A stretch of DNA of 64,000 nucleotides from Stenogyne calaminthoides (GCA_037126765.1 JBBCBC010000008.1:1178001-1242000); one strand, 5' to 3'. Shown: positions 1-12,390, counted from the first letter of the stretch. Notes: generated from the letters alone by a model not told the origin. Numbers and translations are program-made.

Positions 1-210
1 TGGGACCGTTTATGGCGAAAAAAGGACCATTTTCGTGAGGGTGTATAATGGCAATGGGGCGGGTTTTAACCCGAACCCGGCACGAATCTGCCCCGGATGG
101 GGCGGGTTAAACCCGGTCAAACGGGTTACGGGGCGAGTTAAAACCCGGTCAAACGAAAACCCGCCGGATGCGGGGCGGGTCATGGTATTAGGCAAACCCG
201 CCACGTTTAA
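1..210. repeat. GC-rich repeat at window edge
   Basis: A GC-rich block in an otherwise AT-rich setting, built of recurring GGCGGGTT / AACCCG words that can pair with one another (for example around 52-80 and 100-180). It resembles the GC-rich ends of plant non-autonomous DNA transposons such as the block at 7770-8415, but one end lies outside the window and no target duplication can be assigned. The ORFs in it are low-complexity. It is followed by a short TA run near 231-249. Confidence 0.4.
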
Positions 211-440
211 AACCCACCCTAGGTCATGGTATATATATATATATAGTATATATTAAATGTATTAAGTAATCTATTCTAGGGTTAGTTACTTAATTCATTT
301 GTTTCCAATTTCATTCAATTGCACATCATCATCTTTAATGTGAGGTTGATTATGATATTATGTATTTTTTGTTTGTTTCAATTTGAATGATTCTAGTTTA
401 TGTTTTATTTTTTAGGAACGATATGTATTTAAAAATGATA

Positions 441-676
441 CTCCCTCCATCCCAAAGAAACGTCCACGTTTACTGTTTTCACATGTTTTTGCGAGCGAGT
501 TTTTTATTAGTATTTGAAATGATAAAATAATTTTTAAAGATGCATGCAATAGATGAGAGATAGATCTATAATACCCCTCTTTAAAAATCACTTTATCATT
601 TGAAATACTAATAAACAACTCGTTCACAAAACTTGATAATAAAGTAGGTCTGCACACTTTTATGAGACGGAGGTAG
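441..676. mobile_element. Stowaway-type (Tc1/mariner) MITE
   Basis: The left end CTCCCTCCATCCC is mirrored by a degenerate GAGACGGAGGTAG at the right, with TA dinucleotides outside both ends. The interior is a long imperfect hairpin: TTATTAGTATTTGAAATGAT on the left is complementary to ATCATTTGAAATACTAATAA on the right. It has no coding capacity. The same hairpin core occurs in the element at 14633-14852, so the two are one family. Confidence 0.75.
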
Positions 677-867
677 TATGTATGAAATTAAGAGTACGAA
701 TTAAAAAATAAAAGAAAAACAAAATTAAATATGCGGCGGGTTAAACCATCCTAATTCTGTCAAATTATTTATTTTAAAGGTACATAACTATATACATGAT
801 AATATCCATTTCAATCGCTCGCATGCAATCTTGATTCTTTAATTTTGTATCAATATTAATTAATTAG

Positions 868-3480
868 GGAAAAGGAAGAGCATTTTGCGCTGGAGGTGAT
901 ATAGCAACGGTGGCTCGTCATACCAAACAAGGTACAATTAATTATTGGAGTATATAGTATAAGTTAACAATTTATGGGCATATAAAACTAAATCGTAATT
1001 AAGTTTATTTGCATCAGGTAATTGGAAGAAGAATACAAATTCCTTGATGTATACGATAGCCACAAACAGTAAACCCCAGGTGCTAACTAATTTGTAAATT
1101 ACTAGTACTTTTTAATTTATTTCTCGATATATGGGTCATTTCAGATTAAAATACTTATAAATAATCTGAATCTTCCAATTGCATATGTGTATTAATTCCA
1201 AGGTTTCAATTCTTAATGGAATTGTGATGGGTGGAGGAGCATGTGCTTCTATACATGGCAGATTCCGCATTGCCACCGAGAATTCGGTACTTTTCTCTCT
1301 AATTTGTTTTGCATCTTAATTTACATATTTAAAATTGAAGGGATCTCATTTTAAACTTGCAATATATCCCACGATATCACGGCTCGGATCTACTGTTCCA
1401 ACACCGTATTCCATCTACTATTCCATATCTTAGATGAATGACACGTGTACATTTTATAATATCAATAAATATAAAAATAAATTCTAACATAACTAGGTAA
1501 GCTACATTGAAAATATATATATAACTGTTTTAATGTTGGTAATTAGCAGAGATTGGAAGAGTTAGAAGAAGCGGTGGTGAAAGCAGATTCAAGTGTTCCA
1601 TCTATCATCTCCTCAGTAATTGATGAATTCACAGAGTTACCACTTTTTAACAGGAATAACGCTTATTATAGGTCAGACTCACATCATATTAAATTCTCAT
1701 AATTGATTAATTAAATATATAAATTATAGATATTGATGCAATCTCAACAAATTAATTACACTGCAGGTTAAACATCATTAACAAATGTTTTTCTGGACCA
1801 ACTGTTGAAAATATTGTTGCATCCCTTGTAAGATCCATGATAAATCATACTAGTATTAATTAATTTAATTTGAAGCGTAATTATGAAATCCGATCCTTTA
1901 CTTTGTTTAATTTGATGGTTTTAGGAAAGGGAGGCTGCTCAGAAGAAGGATGATTGGATCACTTCCACCATTCGCTCTTTGAAAAAAGCTTCCCCTATCA
2001 GTCTTAAAATTACTCTCAGATCGGTATGCACATAAATAAATGAGTCACTCTTCTGTGCATCTCATGCACCAATAAAAAATGGTGCACTCTAAATCCTAAC
2101 TCCTAAATAGTGAACCCTAAATCATATTTGAACCATTTGGGTCGGGTGAACCATGAACCACTCGGGCCGAATTTGGGGTCGGGTCGGGTATTAAAAAAAT
2201 CTAAAACTGAAATTAAAGTTAAAAGAAAACCAAAATTAAAAAAAAAAAAAAAAGTTAAAACTAAAAAATTTTTAGAAAAAGAGCATTTAAAATTAAATTG
2301 CACTAATTTTATTGGTGCATGTGGTGCACATGATAATTTACCTAAATAAATTAGTTAATCTATATATATATAAAAACACGAATCCTGCCGAAAAAAAAAA
2401 AAAAAAAAAAAATTCCGCCCATCCACTTATTATTTTTCACATTTCCTCTCTCTCCACTCTTCACAAAAACTGTCTCATTTTTTTTCAACTAAATCTCTCC
2501 ACTTTCAATAACTTCCCAAATCTCTATTCAAGTGGATAACATTTTATAACTGCAAAAGTAATTATAAAAGTACACATTTTATTCTAATCGACTAATGGTT
2601 ACACATTTGGCAGCCTACATATAAATAGTAATATAATATTAATTATATACTTAGGACTCATAATATTAACAGTAATATAATATTAAATATACATTGAAAA
2701 AAAAAAAAACTTTTAATCCGTGCACGGAGGAAATACTTAATTATATCTTAAATCTAATTAATTGAATATTGATATATTGATTGTCACTCATGCACTTTTA
2801 ATTTTATAGATTAGAGAAGGGAGGGTCCAGGACATTGGTAAATGCGTTGTCCGAGAATATAGAATGGTTTGTCATGTGATGAAGGGAGAAGTTAGCAAAG
2901 ATTTTACTGAGGTACTAAAATTGATTATCTACATTTTATTTGTTTAAATTTGTTATTAATTAGTTGAAATATTCAAGGTTGTTGTGAGTTTCTTTGTTCA
3001 ATTATTATTTACCTTATATATAAATATTTACAAAATTATCCTTAAAATTATATCTAGGTTGTGTTTTGAAACATTAGAAGCACTTATTTTTTTAAATAAA
3101 TTGGGTTTTATTAACTTAATATAAAAATGTTTTTTACTGTTCTAAAATTGATTGAAAACAGGCACTTATTACTTCACTTTCTTATTTTGTTTGTCCAAGC
3201 GGCAAACATATACAAAGAGCTTTTTTTGAGAAGTATTTTTTATTAAATTTTATGTAATATTTCATCTTTTTGTATAATTAGGTGTTTGCGACTTTGAATA
3301 TTAAACCATGTACATTTGCAATTTGGCATTTGAGTTTGATTTAATTCAGTGATTTTGCAGTGGGAGCCGTGGAATTTAGAGTCAATCAGTGATGAAATGG
3401 TGGACCGATACTTGTGAAGGATGGATGAGGATGACTGGGAAGATCTCAAACTCCCCAATTTACCCTTTGCTAAACTTTAA
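868..3480 (+). pseudogene. CHY1-like 3-hydroxyisobutyryl-CoA hydrolase pseudogene (copy 1)
   Basis: Eight exon-like blocks align with the intact copy at 28088-32995: 868-931, 1018-1079, 1203-1286, 1550-1671, 1767-1827, 1925-2023, 2810-2911 and 3361-3480, nearly all with proper AG/GT borders. It keeps the FCAGGD motif and the AKL C-terminus. Missing are the first exons, the two exons carrying the catalytic Glu (MPET) and Asp (FPD), and the small 14-codon exon before the last. The 1018-1079 exon has an 18-nt in-frame deletion against its paralogues. The last exon has a TGA at 3415-3417, although the frame after it is still readable to the normal stop. It is the first member of a plus-strand tandem array and cannot make active enzyme. 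The intron at 2024-2809 holds an unrelated repeat. Confidence 0.9.
2060..2345 (-). repeat. Interspersed 'GGTTCATGGTTCACCCG' repeat, copy A
   Basis: Roughly 280 bp in an intron of CHY1 copy 1. It reads in reverse orientation to the copies near 39885-40170 and 52400-52620. Shared parts are a run on the theme GGTTCATGGTTCA, words resembling GACCCGACCC, and ends rich in GTGCA / TGCAC facing each other. The GTGCA-type inverted ends suggest a small non-autonomous DNA transposon, but no target duplication is clear. A poly-A tract interrupts it near 2239. Confidence 0.55.
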
Positions 3481-3819
3481 GACCGTGTTTGGTTACAGGG
3501 TGTTTAATTTGATGTTACAATACATAATAGGATAGGAGAGATAAATCTGATAGGGTGAGATAATACCACTCAAATCTACTTCATCTTCATGCATGCTTGT
3601 GCATTTTCGGCAAAAGCTCCATTCAATAAAGTTGAGAATTCTACTTTTTTATATTTTTATTCATTTTTTTATTATGTCTAAAATTTGAAAAAAGTAAATC
3701 GAGAGGATATCTATAAAATTTTATAGTGAGTTTTAAGATAGTATGCTACACGAGTTAGGTGGAGCAAGTTTTTTCACCTCTGGAAAGATAAAAAAAGTAA
3801 TCTCACTATACAGTATATT
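3481..3819. other. Intergenic, no feature seen
   Basis: AT-rich sequence just downstream of the CHY1 copy 1 stop. It would contain the old 3' UTR. I see no coding segment, repeat boundary or RNA gene. Confidence 0.5.
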
Positions 3820-5605
3820 GGTATGATAGTTATAAGAAATAAACACTCTAAGATACAAATTTTGAGTCAAAAGTACTCTAAGATAAAAAAGAAAAAAGTA
3901 ATAACTCTAAGGTACAAAATGAGACTATTTTACCATTACTTTAAATTTTTATTACATTTGTGTCATGCCACAAGTTGGGTCCACAACTCAAAACAAAAAC
4001 CCTAATTTCAGCATCACAAAGTCGTTATCTCCCTCATTTCACAAATCTCACTCTCTCTCTTCCTCCCTCTCTCTCTCTCTCTTTCTCTCTCTAAATTTTC
4101 CACACTCACTACAATTCGGCCGCCTCCCACCGCCGCCCACACGACACCGCCGTCAAATCCACCACCGTCCACCACCGACCCACCGCTCTCTCTCTCTAGA
4201 AACAGCCCACCCACCGCTCTCTCCCTCTCTATCTGATAGTTGCACCGCCCTCGACCACCACGAAGACGAAGGTCCACACCCGCGGCCGGTTCTGGGTTCG
4301 CGAGGGGGGATTGCGGGGTGGAGGCGTCGCTGCGGTGGTGATGGAGGTTTGTTGTTGGGCGGCGGTGGTGATGGAGGTTTGCAGAAAACTTTGTATGCAT
4401 TTCTCCTGTGCGGTGGAGGTGTCTCGGCGGTGGTGATAGAGTTTTGCAGAAAATTTAATTTGTATGCATTTCTTCTGTTAATTTTTATATTTCGTATCTT
4501 ATTTTTGTTGTTTGGATCTTGATGTTGATGTTGCAGATTTTCAGCCCACTACTTTGGATCTTGATCTAGAATCTGCAACCAAAATAATTTCAGCCACCAT
4601 TTTTTGGATCTTGATGTTGCAAATTTCAGCATTAAATTATTTTGTGTAATTTTTTTTCTTTTTAATTTGTGTAATTTTTTTTGTAGTAAAGGTTTGATGC
4701 ACATTATAATTTTCTGTAGTATGTAAATTTAGGTTTGATGTATCTAGGATTTTCTGTAGTATGTTGGTTATTATTTTTTTGTTTAAATAATTTTATTAGG
4801 GTTTCTGCTTATTTTTGTGTAATTTTGCAGATTGGTGTTGTTATTGTTTGCAAATTGCTGTTGTTTTTGTTTCTGCAGTATTTTAGGATGTAAAAATTTG
4901 CAGATTGGTGTTGTTTATGCAGATTTGTTGTTTCTGCAGTAATTTTGCATATTTTTAGTTTTTCATAGGGAAAGTAGAATTTCTGTTAAATTTGGGGATA
5001 TACAATTTTTTATAGGGGAAATACATTTTTTTATAGGAAAAATACAATTTTAAAAGAAAATGCACTTCAAAATAAGACCAGAAGTGCATAAATTTTAAAA
5101 AATGAACTCCAAAATCATCTAGAAGTACATAAAATACATAAAAATGCACTCCCAAATTGATCAAAATACATTTTTTTAAATGCACTCCAAAATACAATTT
5201 TTTTTTAAAAATGCACTCCAAAATTGGCTTAAAATACAATTTTCTTTAAAAAAATGCACTTCAAAATTGATCAAAATACGATTTTAAAAAAATGCACTCC
5301 AAAATTAGACTAGAGGTGTAAAAATTAAAAGAATTTATTTTTTTAAAGTTACATATTTTCTGAATTGCAAAATGAGTTAATAATATGCACTTTGAATTAA
5401 ATAATAAATTTATATTAATAATTAATTAAAATATTTGGACTTTTAAAAATTTAAAGTATAAAAAGTCAAAATGCGTCAAAAGTGCAGAAAACGTGTCAGA
5501 AGTGCAGAAAACGAACAAAATGACAACTTAGACTTTTTAACCATAATTTTGTATCTTAGAGTCACAATAAAATTGCATTGTACCTTAGACTATATTTATC
5601 AATGT
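3820..5605. mobile_element. Candidate non-autonomous DNA transposon with GC-rich leader and tandem array
   Basis: The ends are imperfectly inverted: the left has CTCTAAGATACAAATTTT near 3847 and the right carries the reverse of CTAAGGTACAATGCAATTTT and CTCTAAGATACAAAATTA near 5550-5595. Inside are a CT-rich stretch (4040-4100), a GC-rich stretch with CCACCG / GGCGGTGG repeats (4110-4435), a T-rich stretch with repeated TTTCTGCAG words (4530-4940), and a tandem array (5040-5320). The 185-codon ORF at 3965-4522 is dominated by Ser/Leu, Pro/His and Gly runs, so I do not treat it as a gene. The layout resembles a Mutator-type non-autonomous element, but no 9-bp duplication was found. Confidence 0.4.
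5040..5320. repeat. Tandem array, about 40-bp unit, 7 copies
   Basis: Seven imperfect copies of a unit centred on AAAATGCACTCCAAAATTG, starting near 5057, 5099, 5141, 5177, 5208, 5250 and 5288, separated by A/T runs of variable length. The repetitive 94-codon minus-strand ORF across it is a by-product of the array. Confidence 0.8.
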
Positions 5606-6611
5606 CCCCAACCAACCCAACCTTCTAATATAATATTCATTTATCTCTCATCCACATACCCCATCTACCATCCAACCTAACTTTAACATTTTTATACTTT
5701 ATCAATGACATTAACCCAACCTAAAATTATTATTTTTAATTATTATTTTTTAAATATGTATTATGTATAACCAATTTTTATTATATTTAAATGTGTAATA
5801 AAGAATAAAAAATATTATTTTATAATCTAAATTCGTAATTATAATATGAAAAATTTACCATACATTTAAAATAAATTACAGATTCAATAACAAAATTAAA
5901 ATGACAAGATTTGAAAATACGAAATTGAAGAAATTGAAGATAGAAATTTCGTTTGTGTTTTAAAATATTTTGATATTGGGCTCTATTTATAGAGAATTTT
6001 TTTTTCGAATTTTGTGTTTATTATTATTTTTTTAATACACATTATCTTCAATATATACACATCTAATTATATCTCAAAAAAATTACAAGCACCAATAAGA
6101 TAATGACATATAAGCAATAATGGATGAAAAAAATATGAGTGACACTGGGGTGGTCAACCGCCCAGTGTCACCCAAAGTCACTCAAATTTATTGAATTGTT
6201 CTTTTTTTATTTATTTACTATCTTGAATTGTAGTGAGTGACATTGGTGACAAAATCACCAATAAAGATAGTCTCAGAGTCACTTGGGAAGTGACTTTGTA
6301 CCTAGTCACTTCCCCTAGTTATAACCACATGCTTTAAGATTTTATTATATTTAGAATAAATTGATTCGAGACCATCCAAGTTGGCCCGAAAATACTCAAA
6401 TTAGTTTGCAATGTCTTAAATATAAAATTTATATAAGTAAATTCTGATAAAAATATAAAAATATTAATTTTAATTTTTTTTAACTAAAGCAATATTTATT
6501 AAATTTGAGAATAATATATACAATACTAAATAAACTTTAAAAATAAATTACTTAATAATTTGTTTTGACTTTTTGTTTTTACAAAATTTAAAAGAGTTGA
6601 AAAAATATGTA
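5606..6611. other. AT-rich intergenic with a hairpin
   Basis: No gene seen. A strong short inverted repeat lies near 6138-6175, where GTGACACTGGG pairs with CCCAGTGTCAC across a loop, followed by further GTGAC/GTCAC words to about 6310. This may be the end of a non-autonomous element that I cannot delimit. Confidence 0.4.
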
Positions 6612-6791
6612 CTCCCTCTGTCCCCAAAATAATGTGCACACTTACCTTTTCAGTCCGTCCCACAATTCAATTCCTTTCTTTATTTTGTACGTAGATGTTT
6701 AAAAAATTACCCCTCAAAACTCTACTCAGTATTACATTTTCTTAATCTTTGTGCCCAAGTAGGGGTACATATTATCTTGGGATTGAGGTAG
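6612..6791. mobile_element. Stowaway-type MITE
   Basis: Starts CTCCCTCTGTCCCCAAAATA and ends with the inverted form ATCTTGGGATTGAGGTAG, with TA outside both ends. About 180 bp, with no coding potential. Its interior differs from the MITEs at 441 and 14633. Confidence 0.65.
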
Positions 6792-6999
6792 TATAATAAT
6801 ATAAATGATAAATACTACAAAAAATTAAATTTAATAATATCAAACATAATATTAAGAAATGCATTTAAATATAAAAAATTGTATAAAAATTTACATAAAT
6901 AAGAAAATTTTCTCAATAAAATTTTAAAATATAAACAATCAGAATAATAAATCCAAAAATTAGGAGATTAACATGAGCAATCAATCATAATAAGTTAAC

Positions 7000-7095
7000 A
7001 AATCATTTTAGGTTCTTTTCAGAAAAACTAAGCCATGAATCTTGATTCTGGAAAGCAACAAGTTAAAAATTAAATCACATTTTTTCCCAAAAATA
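7000..7095. repeat. About 100-bp repeat (1 of 3 in the array region)
   Basis: The stretch from ATTTTAGGTTCTTTT through AATCTTGATTCTGGAAAGCAA to TTTTTTCCCAAAAATAGA recurs near 11855-11950 and 25515-25620 in the same orientation. All three lie in the spacers of the CHY1 array. It could be a mobile-element end or a marker of the tandem duplications. No gene seen. Confidence 0.5.
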
Positions 7096-7769
7096 GAGTG
7101 CACTAGTGTAAAACCCGCGTAATACGTGGTTGAATATAATTCGAATATTATTATTTAATATTAAATATTTTAAAAATATAGAATTAATTTTATTATTTTT
7201 GTTTATATAAAATATTTTCAATATCTTGAAAATGCATATATAGAAACTTACAAACTTTAAGAGGAAAAAAAAGTTTTTTGGTCTCCTAACTTATCTGTTG
7301 TCTATTTTTCATCTAAAAAAAATTAACTATTCAATTTTAGCCCTATAACTAAATTAATTGTCCAATTTTGGTATGGTAAAATTTGGGAGTTTCCAATACC
7401 CTCACATAGGTGGACTGACTATTTTTTCTTTTATTTTTTTTTTCATTTTTAATCAATTAAATTACGCATGTGTAAGTAACCCAATAAATTAAATCAAGAT
7501 GAAAATTTAAAATCTACAAACTTAAAACGACTAAATTTTACCGGCACCATACTTGCGTGTGACCGAAAATGATATCTTTCGCAGTTTAGTGTGAAAATTG
7601 AACAATAATTTATATAGCTATGGGACTAAAATGAAACATTAAAATTTTTTTGGACGAAAAATGGATAGTAGTTAAGTTATGATAACAAAAAAACTTTTTT
7701 ACTTCAAACATTCATGAGTTAATTTCATCAAGTTAATTTTATTAAAAAATTAGATTTTTTTTTATATAT
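7096..7769. other. AT-rich intergenic, no gene seen
   Basis: Long A/T runs and no credible ORF. The left edge, read on the minus strand, has a GC-rich mini-hairpin (CCACGTATTACGCGGG) followed by ACACTAG, similar to a Helitron 3' end. Confidence 0.35.
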
Positions 7770-7855
7770 AATTTTTTCCCCCGAAGATCGGGGCGGGGAT
7801 GGGGATAGCATTCCCCGCCCCGTTCCCCGTGGGGTCCCGAATTTTTTTAATTTAA

Positions 7856-7900
<45 letters not shown>

Positions 7901-8415
7901 ATTAAATAATATATTTTGAAATTCTAAATCCTAATCTTGAAATTATACTTTACTAATATATATAATATTGAAATTATTTATATTTTTTTAAGGAGGAGTT
8001 TGATATGGATGCAAGTGAAACGGAGATTTGAAGTTGTTTAATTATGAGAGAGATCAACAAATGAGATGAACAATAAACTATTTTTAATTTATATTTATGT
8101 CGTATGCTTAATTTTATATTTTAATTTTTTGTTGATGTTGATGTTGAATTGTTTTTAATTTTTATTGATGTTGCTTAATTTATATTTTGAATTTTTATAT
8201 TCGTATTAAAATTGTAAAATTTAGATTAAAAAAAATAGAGGCGGGGTAGGAATTCCTCGTATCCCCAGGGATGAAATTCCCCGGCAGGGTGGGGAATGGA
8301 GCCGATTTTTTCCCCGAATGATTCGCGGGGATTCCCCGACCCCGCCCCGAATTTCGCAGGGACGGGGATTTAGAGTTGTCCCCTGACCCCGCCCCATTGC
8401 CAAGCCTAGTGACAA
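7770..8415. mobile_element. Non-autonomous element with GC-rich ends
   Basis: Both ends are rich in GGGGCGGGGA / TCCCCGCCCC words that are inverted relative to each other (7780-7845 and 8240-8410). The core is AT-rich and includes a TA microsatellite (about 7859-7893). The right end reads CCCCATTGCCAAGCCTAG, resembling hAT-family termini; a matching left end was not found, so the left limit is uncertain. The minus-strand ORFs across the right end are composition artefacts. Confidence 0.4.
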
Positions 8416-9420
8416 CAGGAGGCGGCATACCGCGCCTCATCAGTTACCGTAGGAGAGAACGAAGGCCAAGTTAATGGCATTAATTATATTTTTAATGATT
8501 AGAAGAAAATTTGAAATTATGTCAGTTGTCGTAGAACATGAGAGGAAGAGAGAAAGAAAGCGATGATAAGGTTAAATAGAAGTTTATGATCTTCAATATA
8601 ATTAAAAAAAATACAAAATTAGGAGATAATTAGATATTTGAATAGCAAATTTGTGTTAAGCCACGTGCAATTAAAAAAACTGTGAATTTAGATAACTATA
8701 AATATATAAAAAAAGGATAGTCTGAGTAAAAACTGTTTCAACCCATTTTTTCACTCTCTCTCCTCTTTATAATAACCGTCCGTCTCCTTCTATTCTAATT
8801 TCCTCAATTTCCTCTCTCCCATTATTTCTAAAGTCCACGTATTTTCATTGAGTTTAGTCTTCTATTTTCATTTCTTTCCACCTTCTTCAACCTTTGAGTT
8901 GAAGAGAAAACTCATATATTTTCACTGCTCTTTTTCAAATAAACCTAGCATTACAATATTTTGTTTGTTCCGTAAGGATTTTTTTTTTTGGGAAGCATCG
9001 ATCTGATTTATTTTGAAGCATTGATCTATTTTTTTTGTTTGAAGCATCAATCTGTTTTTACTTTTTTCTTTTAGCATCGATCAGATTTTTTTTTGAAGCA
9101 TGCAACTTTTAAGATATAATACAACAAATTATTAGATGATTGTGTATGGAAAAGGGTGTTTAATTCTACTAGTGTTTTGTGCAGATTTTTGTTTTGAAGC
9201 ATTTGATATTTCTATAAAGATTACTCAGTCATGGAAAAGGAAAGTTAGATGGAGTTGAGCGGATGATGTATTTTTTTTTTTAATAAGTAGAAGGTAGATT
9301 TGACTCATTTTACTCAATTGATTATAATTAGATTGGGTCTCTTGTGCACCCAAATGTACCGTGCACTCATACAATTAAATGGTCCATTTAAAAAATATTT
9401 AACCCATTAAATATAGACAA
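8416..9420. other. Intergenic, leader-like CT tract and GAAGCATC repeats
   Basis: A CT-rich stretch (8745-8900) resembles a promoter/5' UTR fragment, but no coding exon follows. Between about 8990 and 9110 the words GAAGCATCGATCTGATTTTT repeat imperfectly about five times. No gene is supported. Confidence 0.4.
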
Positions 9421-9650
9421 AAACTTGTATAGACCTGATTCATGCTATAAACTCGGCTATTTAAGTATCAATGTTACATACAAAAACTCTCACTGTTATG
9501 TATAAAAACTATCACTGTTATGAACAAAAACAATCACTGTTTATAAAATGTTTAATATTTTTAAACAGTGAAAGTTTTTGTGCATAACAATGATAGTTTT
9601 TACACATAACTTTGATAGAGTTCATGTGTGAACCTGGTTCACACAAGTGT
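9421..9650. repeat. Palindromic MITE-like repeat, family B copy 1
   Basis: An imperfect inverted repeat: TATCACTGTTATGTATAAAAAC on the left and TTTTTGTGCATAACAATGATA on the right, around a centre near 9550, flanked by words like AACCTGGTTCAC. Similar sequences lie near 47720-47945 and 62485-62640, so it is a dispersed non-coding family. Confidence 0.55.
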
Positions 9651-10390
9651 TACTCTTAAATATATTAGATATGTTCTGTGGATACATTAGATTCGTGCAC
9701 CAGTTGTACATGAGACTTTGACTTATAATTTACAGTTCAGACTTGCTTAAATTGAGAAAATTATAACAAGAGAAGATTCAATTGGCATGCCTCATTTATC
9801 TAGCACTCTCTCCATCCTCTCTGTCCATATTCTCTAATTAATTAATTAATTAAATCACTATTTAATTTGAATATATTTTGAATTAATTCTTTTAATGGTC
9901 TTATTTAATTGTTTTATATAAAATTAAATAAATACATTCTAATTTTATGACACTCATTAATTAAAAAAAATTCAATATAAAATTTTCTAATCAATTTAAT
10001 AACGTTAAAATAATGCAACTTTTTATAATTTTATTAATTTTATAATTGTTGTTCTTACGCCACAATATTATTTGACTAATGTTATGAGTGTTTTGCTATC
10101 TATTTCATTAAATAATTGGTCTTTGAATGAATTTTGTTTAAGTAGATTTAAGACAAAAAACTTTTTTAATTAAACTTCACTTTTCTACGAGCTAACAACA
10201 TTAATAAACATTACATATATTTTTTTAGAGCTCTACAAATTCATAATTTATTACATATTATATAATATAGTAAATAAAATATGTCGAGCATCGCTGGGTG
10301 AAATACTAGTTCTAATGTAAGAACTTAAAAGGCGGAACTTGTGCATAAATACTTTTTAAAATAAATATATTACATGATAAAATACACATG
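9651..10390. other. AT-rich spacer with a Helitron-like 3' end near 10309
   Basis: No gene seen. At about 10270-10309 a short GC-rich imperfect hairpin (CGAGCATCGCTGGG) is followed by TGAAATACTAG and then T, the arrangement expected of a Helitron 3' terminus. No 5' partner was identified. Confidence 0.3.
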
Positions 10391-10405
10391 AAATTTATTA
10401 TCAAG

Positions 10406-10487
10406 GTGGTCGTGCTGGAGTGGTTATCGGGCATGACTAGAATTCATGTGGGCTTTGCCCGCGCAGGTTCGTATCCTGCCAACTACG
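10406..10487 (+). tRNA. tRNA-Ser(AGA)-like sequence, probable pseudogene
   Basis: An 82-nt class-II tRNA-like sequence with D-arm, anticodon stem CATGA/TCATG around loop CTAGAAT (anticodon AGA), long variable arm GGGCTTTGCCC and T-arm. Against the usual plant tRNA-Ser(AGA), the acceptor stem has a mismatch and a wobble (GTGGTCG with CAACTAC) and the T-loop reads GGTTCGTATCC instead of GGTTCGAATCC, which damages the B box. It is therefore probably a relic. Partial copies with the same upstream flank lie at 18015-18064 and 18623-18667. Confidence 0.6.
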
Positions 10488-10629
10488 TTTTTTATTCTAA
10501 ATTTTTTTCCCAGAAAAAAAAAAAACCGCTTTTTATTTCTAATTTTTTAAGCACGCTTTTTATTTCTAATTTTTTTTTTTTTTTTGTAAATCTCTTTACC
10601 TTAATCTCCTGCAAGGACGCCCTTCCGTC

Positions 10630-11830
10630 TCCCAGGCGGCCACTGTTGGAGGTAAGCTCTTGCTAATTTATGAAATCTTTTGGATTCTGTTTTCACTTTC
10701 AAATTTGATGCTGTAGGATGTGAATTAATAAGAGCATTACACTGTGGGTTCTAAGTTTAGTTAATCTTGTGCTTTTCCTTGGTTTATTCATTTGATTTTG
10801 AATCTTGTTGATATTTATGACTGTAGGTAGGCACCTTTTTTTCTTTTTTAATAATAATGTGCACAGTAATCTGTTTCTTGTTAGCTAGTGAATGATACTT
10901 CACATTTCGATGTGATCCATATCAATTTCAGTTTTGATCTTGTGCAGTTGGATTTAGGGAGGACTGGGTGAAATTGCTCCTCTCTTTTATGCTTTGATAA
11001 ATCCTGTTTTTCATCAATTTTCTCTAAATTATCATATGACTGTGAATCTCGAACTAATAAATTTGGAGTTGAGGCTGAGCTAGCTTTTTTCTTAAGTGTT
11101 CTCTCTGAAATAATAAATGACAAGATTGGAGATATCGTTGTTTCATGACTTTTCATTGTCCATCTCGGTGATATTGAAAATTGTTGTTGAGATTGTTGGT
11201 TTTAGCACTTGGGGAAAGTCGTCTTTTCCAAGTGGTTCATCTGATATTGATGTTATGGGCTATACCCTATCAATCTTACGAGATATCACTGCTTGTGATA
11301 GTTCAAAAGTTATGAACCGGGATGAGAAAGAGGATGCTGTAGATATGCTATGGTCATTTGGGCTTTATCAATCATAAGGGAAGCAACAAAAGATTGTACA
11401 AGTTCAAAGTACAAGTGCCCATACAGAGGTTTCCGAAGACCATTATTGGAAATTGTAGCTAAGCATGTTGAGGATGAAATAAGAGAGCAAGATGGGATTC
11501 TTGTCTTGTTACAACAGTGTGTCATAGATGAAAATAACCCGTTTTCTGAGGGAGTGGGGCATCTGGTCAATGACAAAAGGTCAGGTGATTTCTCACTGGG
11601 TTTCTGAATCCTGCAATGAGTTTTGTGAAGGAATCAAGAGAAGGCTGATGTTGAAAGGTTCGGGTGATGATTCGAGTTTGGGTTCAGTGATGAACTTTCT
11701 TATGGATTCACACTTGCTGCACTGTGTTTCTCCATGTCAATATCCTACTCCTAGAAACATGCATGAGTCTCCCAAGTTGATGCATTGTTTCAGAAGAAGT
11801 GGTAACCTTGAGAGTGAAGACAAGTAGATG
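10630..11830 (+). pseudogene. Ataxin-10-like ARM-repeat gene fragment
   Basis: The recognisable part is about 11200-11620. One frame gives IDVMGYTLSILRDITACDSS and NRDEKEDAVDML; after a frame change near 11350-11400 another gives KCPYRGFRRPLLEIVAKHVE and DEIREQDGILVLLQQCVIDE. These resemble the C-terminal ataxin-10 domain of the plant ARM-repeat homologue (MEE50-like, At4g00231), from memory and not from a search. The blocks lie close together without introns, change frame and lack most of the protein, so this is a broken copy. The C-terminal ORF tail (11620-11827) is not recognised. Sequence at 10620-10900 looks like a leader and first intron but holds no clear exon. It lies between CHY1 copies 1 and 2. 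Confidence 0.5.
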
Positions 11831-11854
11831 TTGATGAGAATAAATACTAGTAGT

Positions 11855-11950
11855 ATTTTAGGTTCCTTAAAAAATAAAAACAACAATCTTGATTCTGAGA
11901 AGCAATAAGTTGAAAAGGTGAGCCGCGTCTTTTTTCCAAAATAGAATGCA
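11855..11950. repeat. About 100-bp repeat (2 of 3)
   Basis: Matches the sequences at 7000-7095 and 25515-25620 (shared words AATCTTGATTCTGAGAAGCAA and TTTTTTCC.AAAATAGAATGC), directly downstream of the ataxin-10-like fragment. Confidence 0.5.
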
Positions 11951-11965
11951 ACTTTTGACAATACT

Positions 11966-12390
11966 ATAATCAGGGACGGATTTAGGATTCCATTCCAATG
12001 GGAAAATTTTTCAAAATTTTTTAATATCCCGGATGGACGATTTTTTAAATATAAATATTAATTTTTTTATATACATAAGTATAAAAAATTTAAATTTTAA
12101 AAATTGATGATGTGAGTAGAATAGAATTTTAAAATTTTTATTTTCAATTTAAAAATAAGTTAAAGTTCGAAATTGTAAAATTTCCCATCAAAAGAATTTT
12201 AAATATAAATATTAATTTTTTTATATACATAAGTATAAAAAATTTAAATTTTAAAAATTGATGATGTGAGTAGAATAGAATTTTAGAAAAATATGAATAT
12301 TTTATTTTTTAAAAAAGGATTTGGTGTGAATTAAAAAATGTTAAAGTTCATCCCCATTGAAAAATTTGAAAACCACGGCCTATCAAAAGA
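11966..12390. mobile_element. hAT/MITE-like element with internal duplication
   Basis: The left end reads CAGGGACGGATTTAGGATTC, a start typical of a common plant non-autonomous DNA element. Near the right end CCCCATTGAAAAATTTGAAA is complementary to the AATGGGAAAATTTTTCAAA region near the left. An about 85-bp segment (TATAAATATTAATTTTTTTA and on) occurs twice in tandem, at about 12048-12136 and 12201-12285. Target duplications were not resolved. Confidence 0.4.
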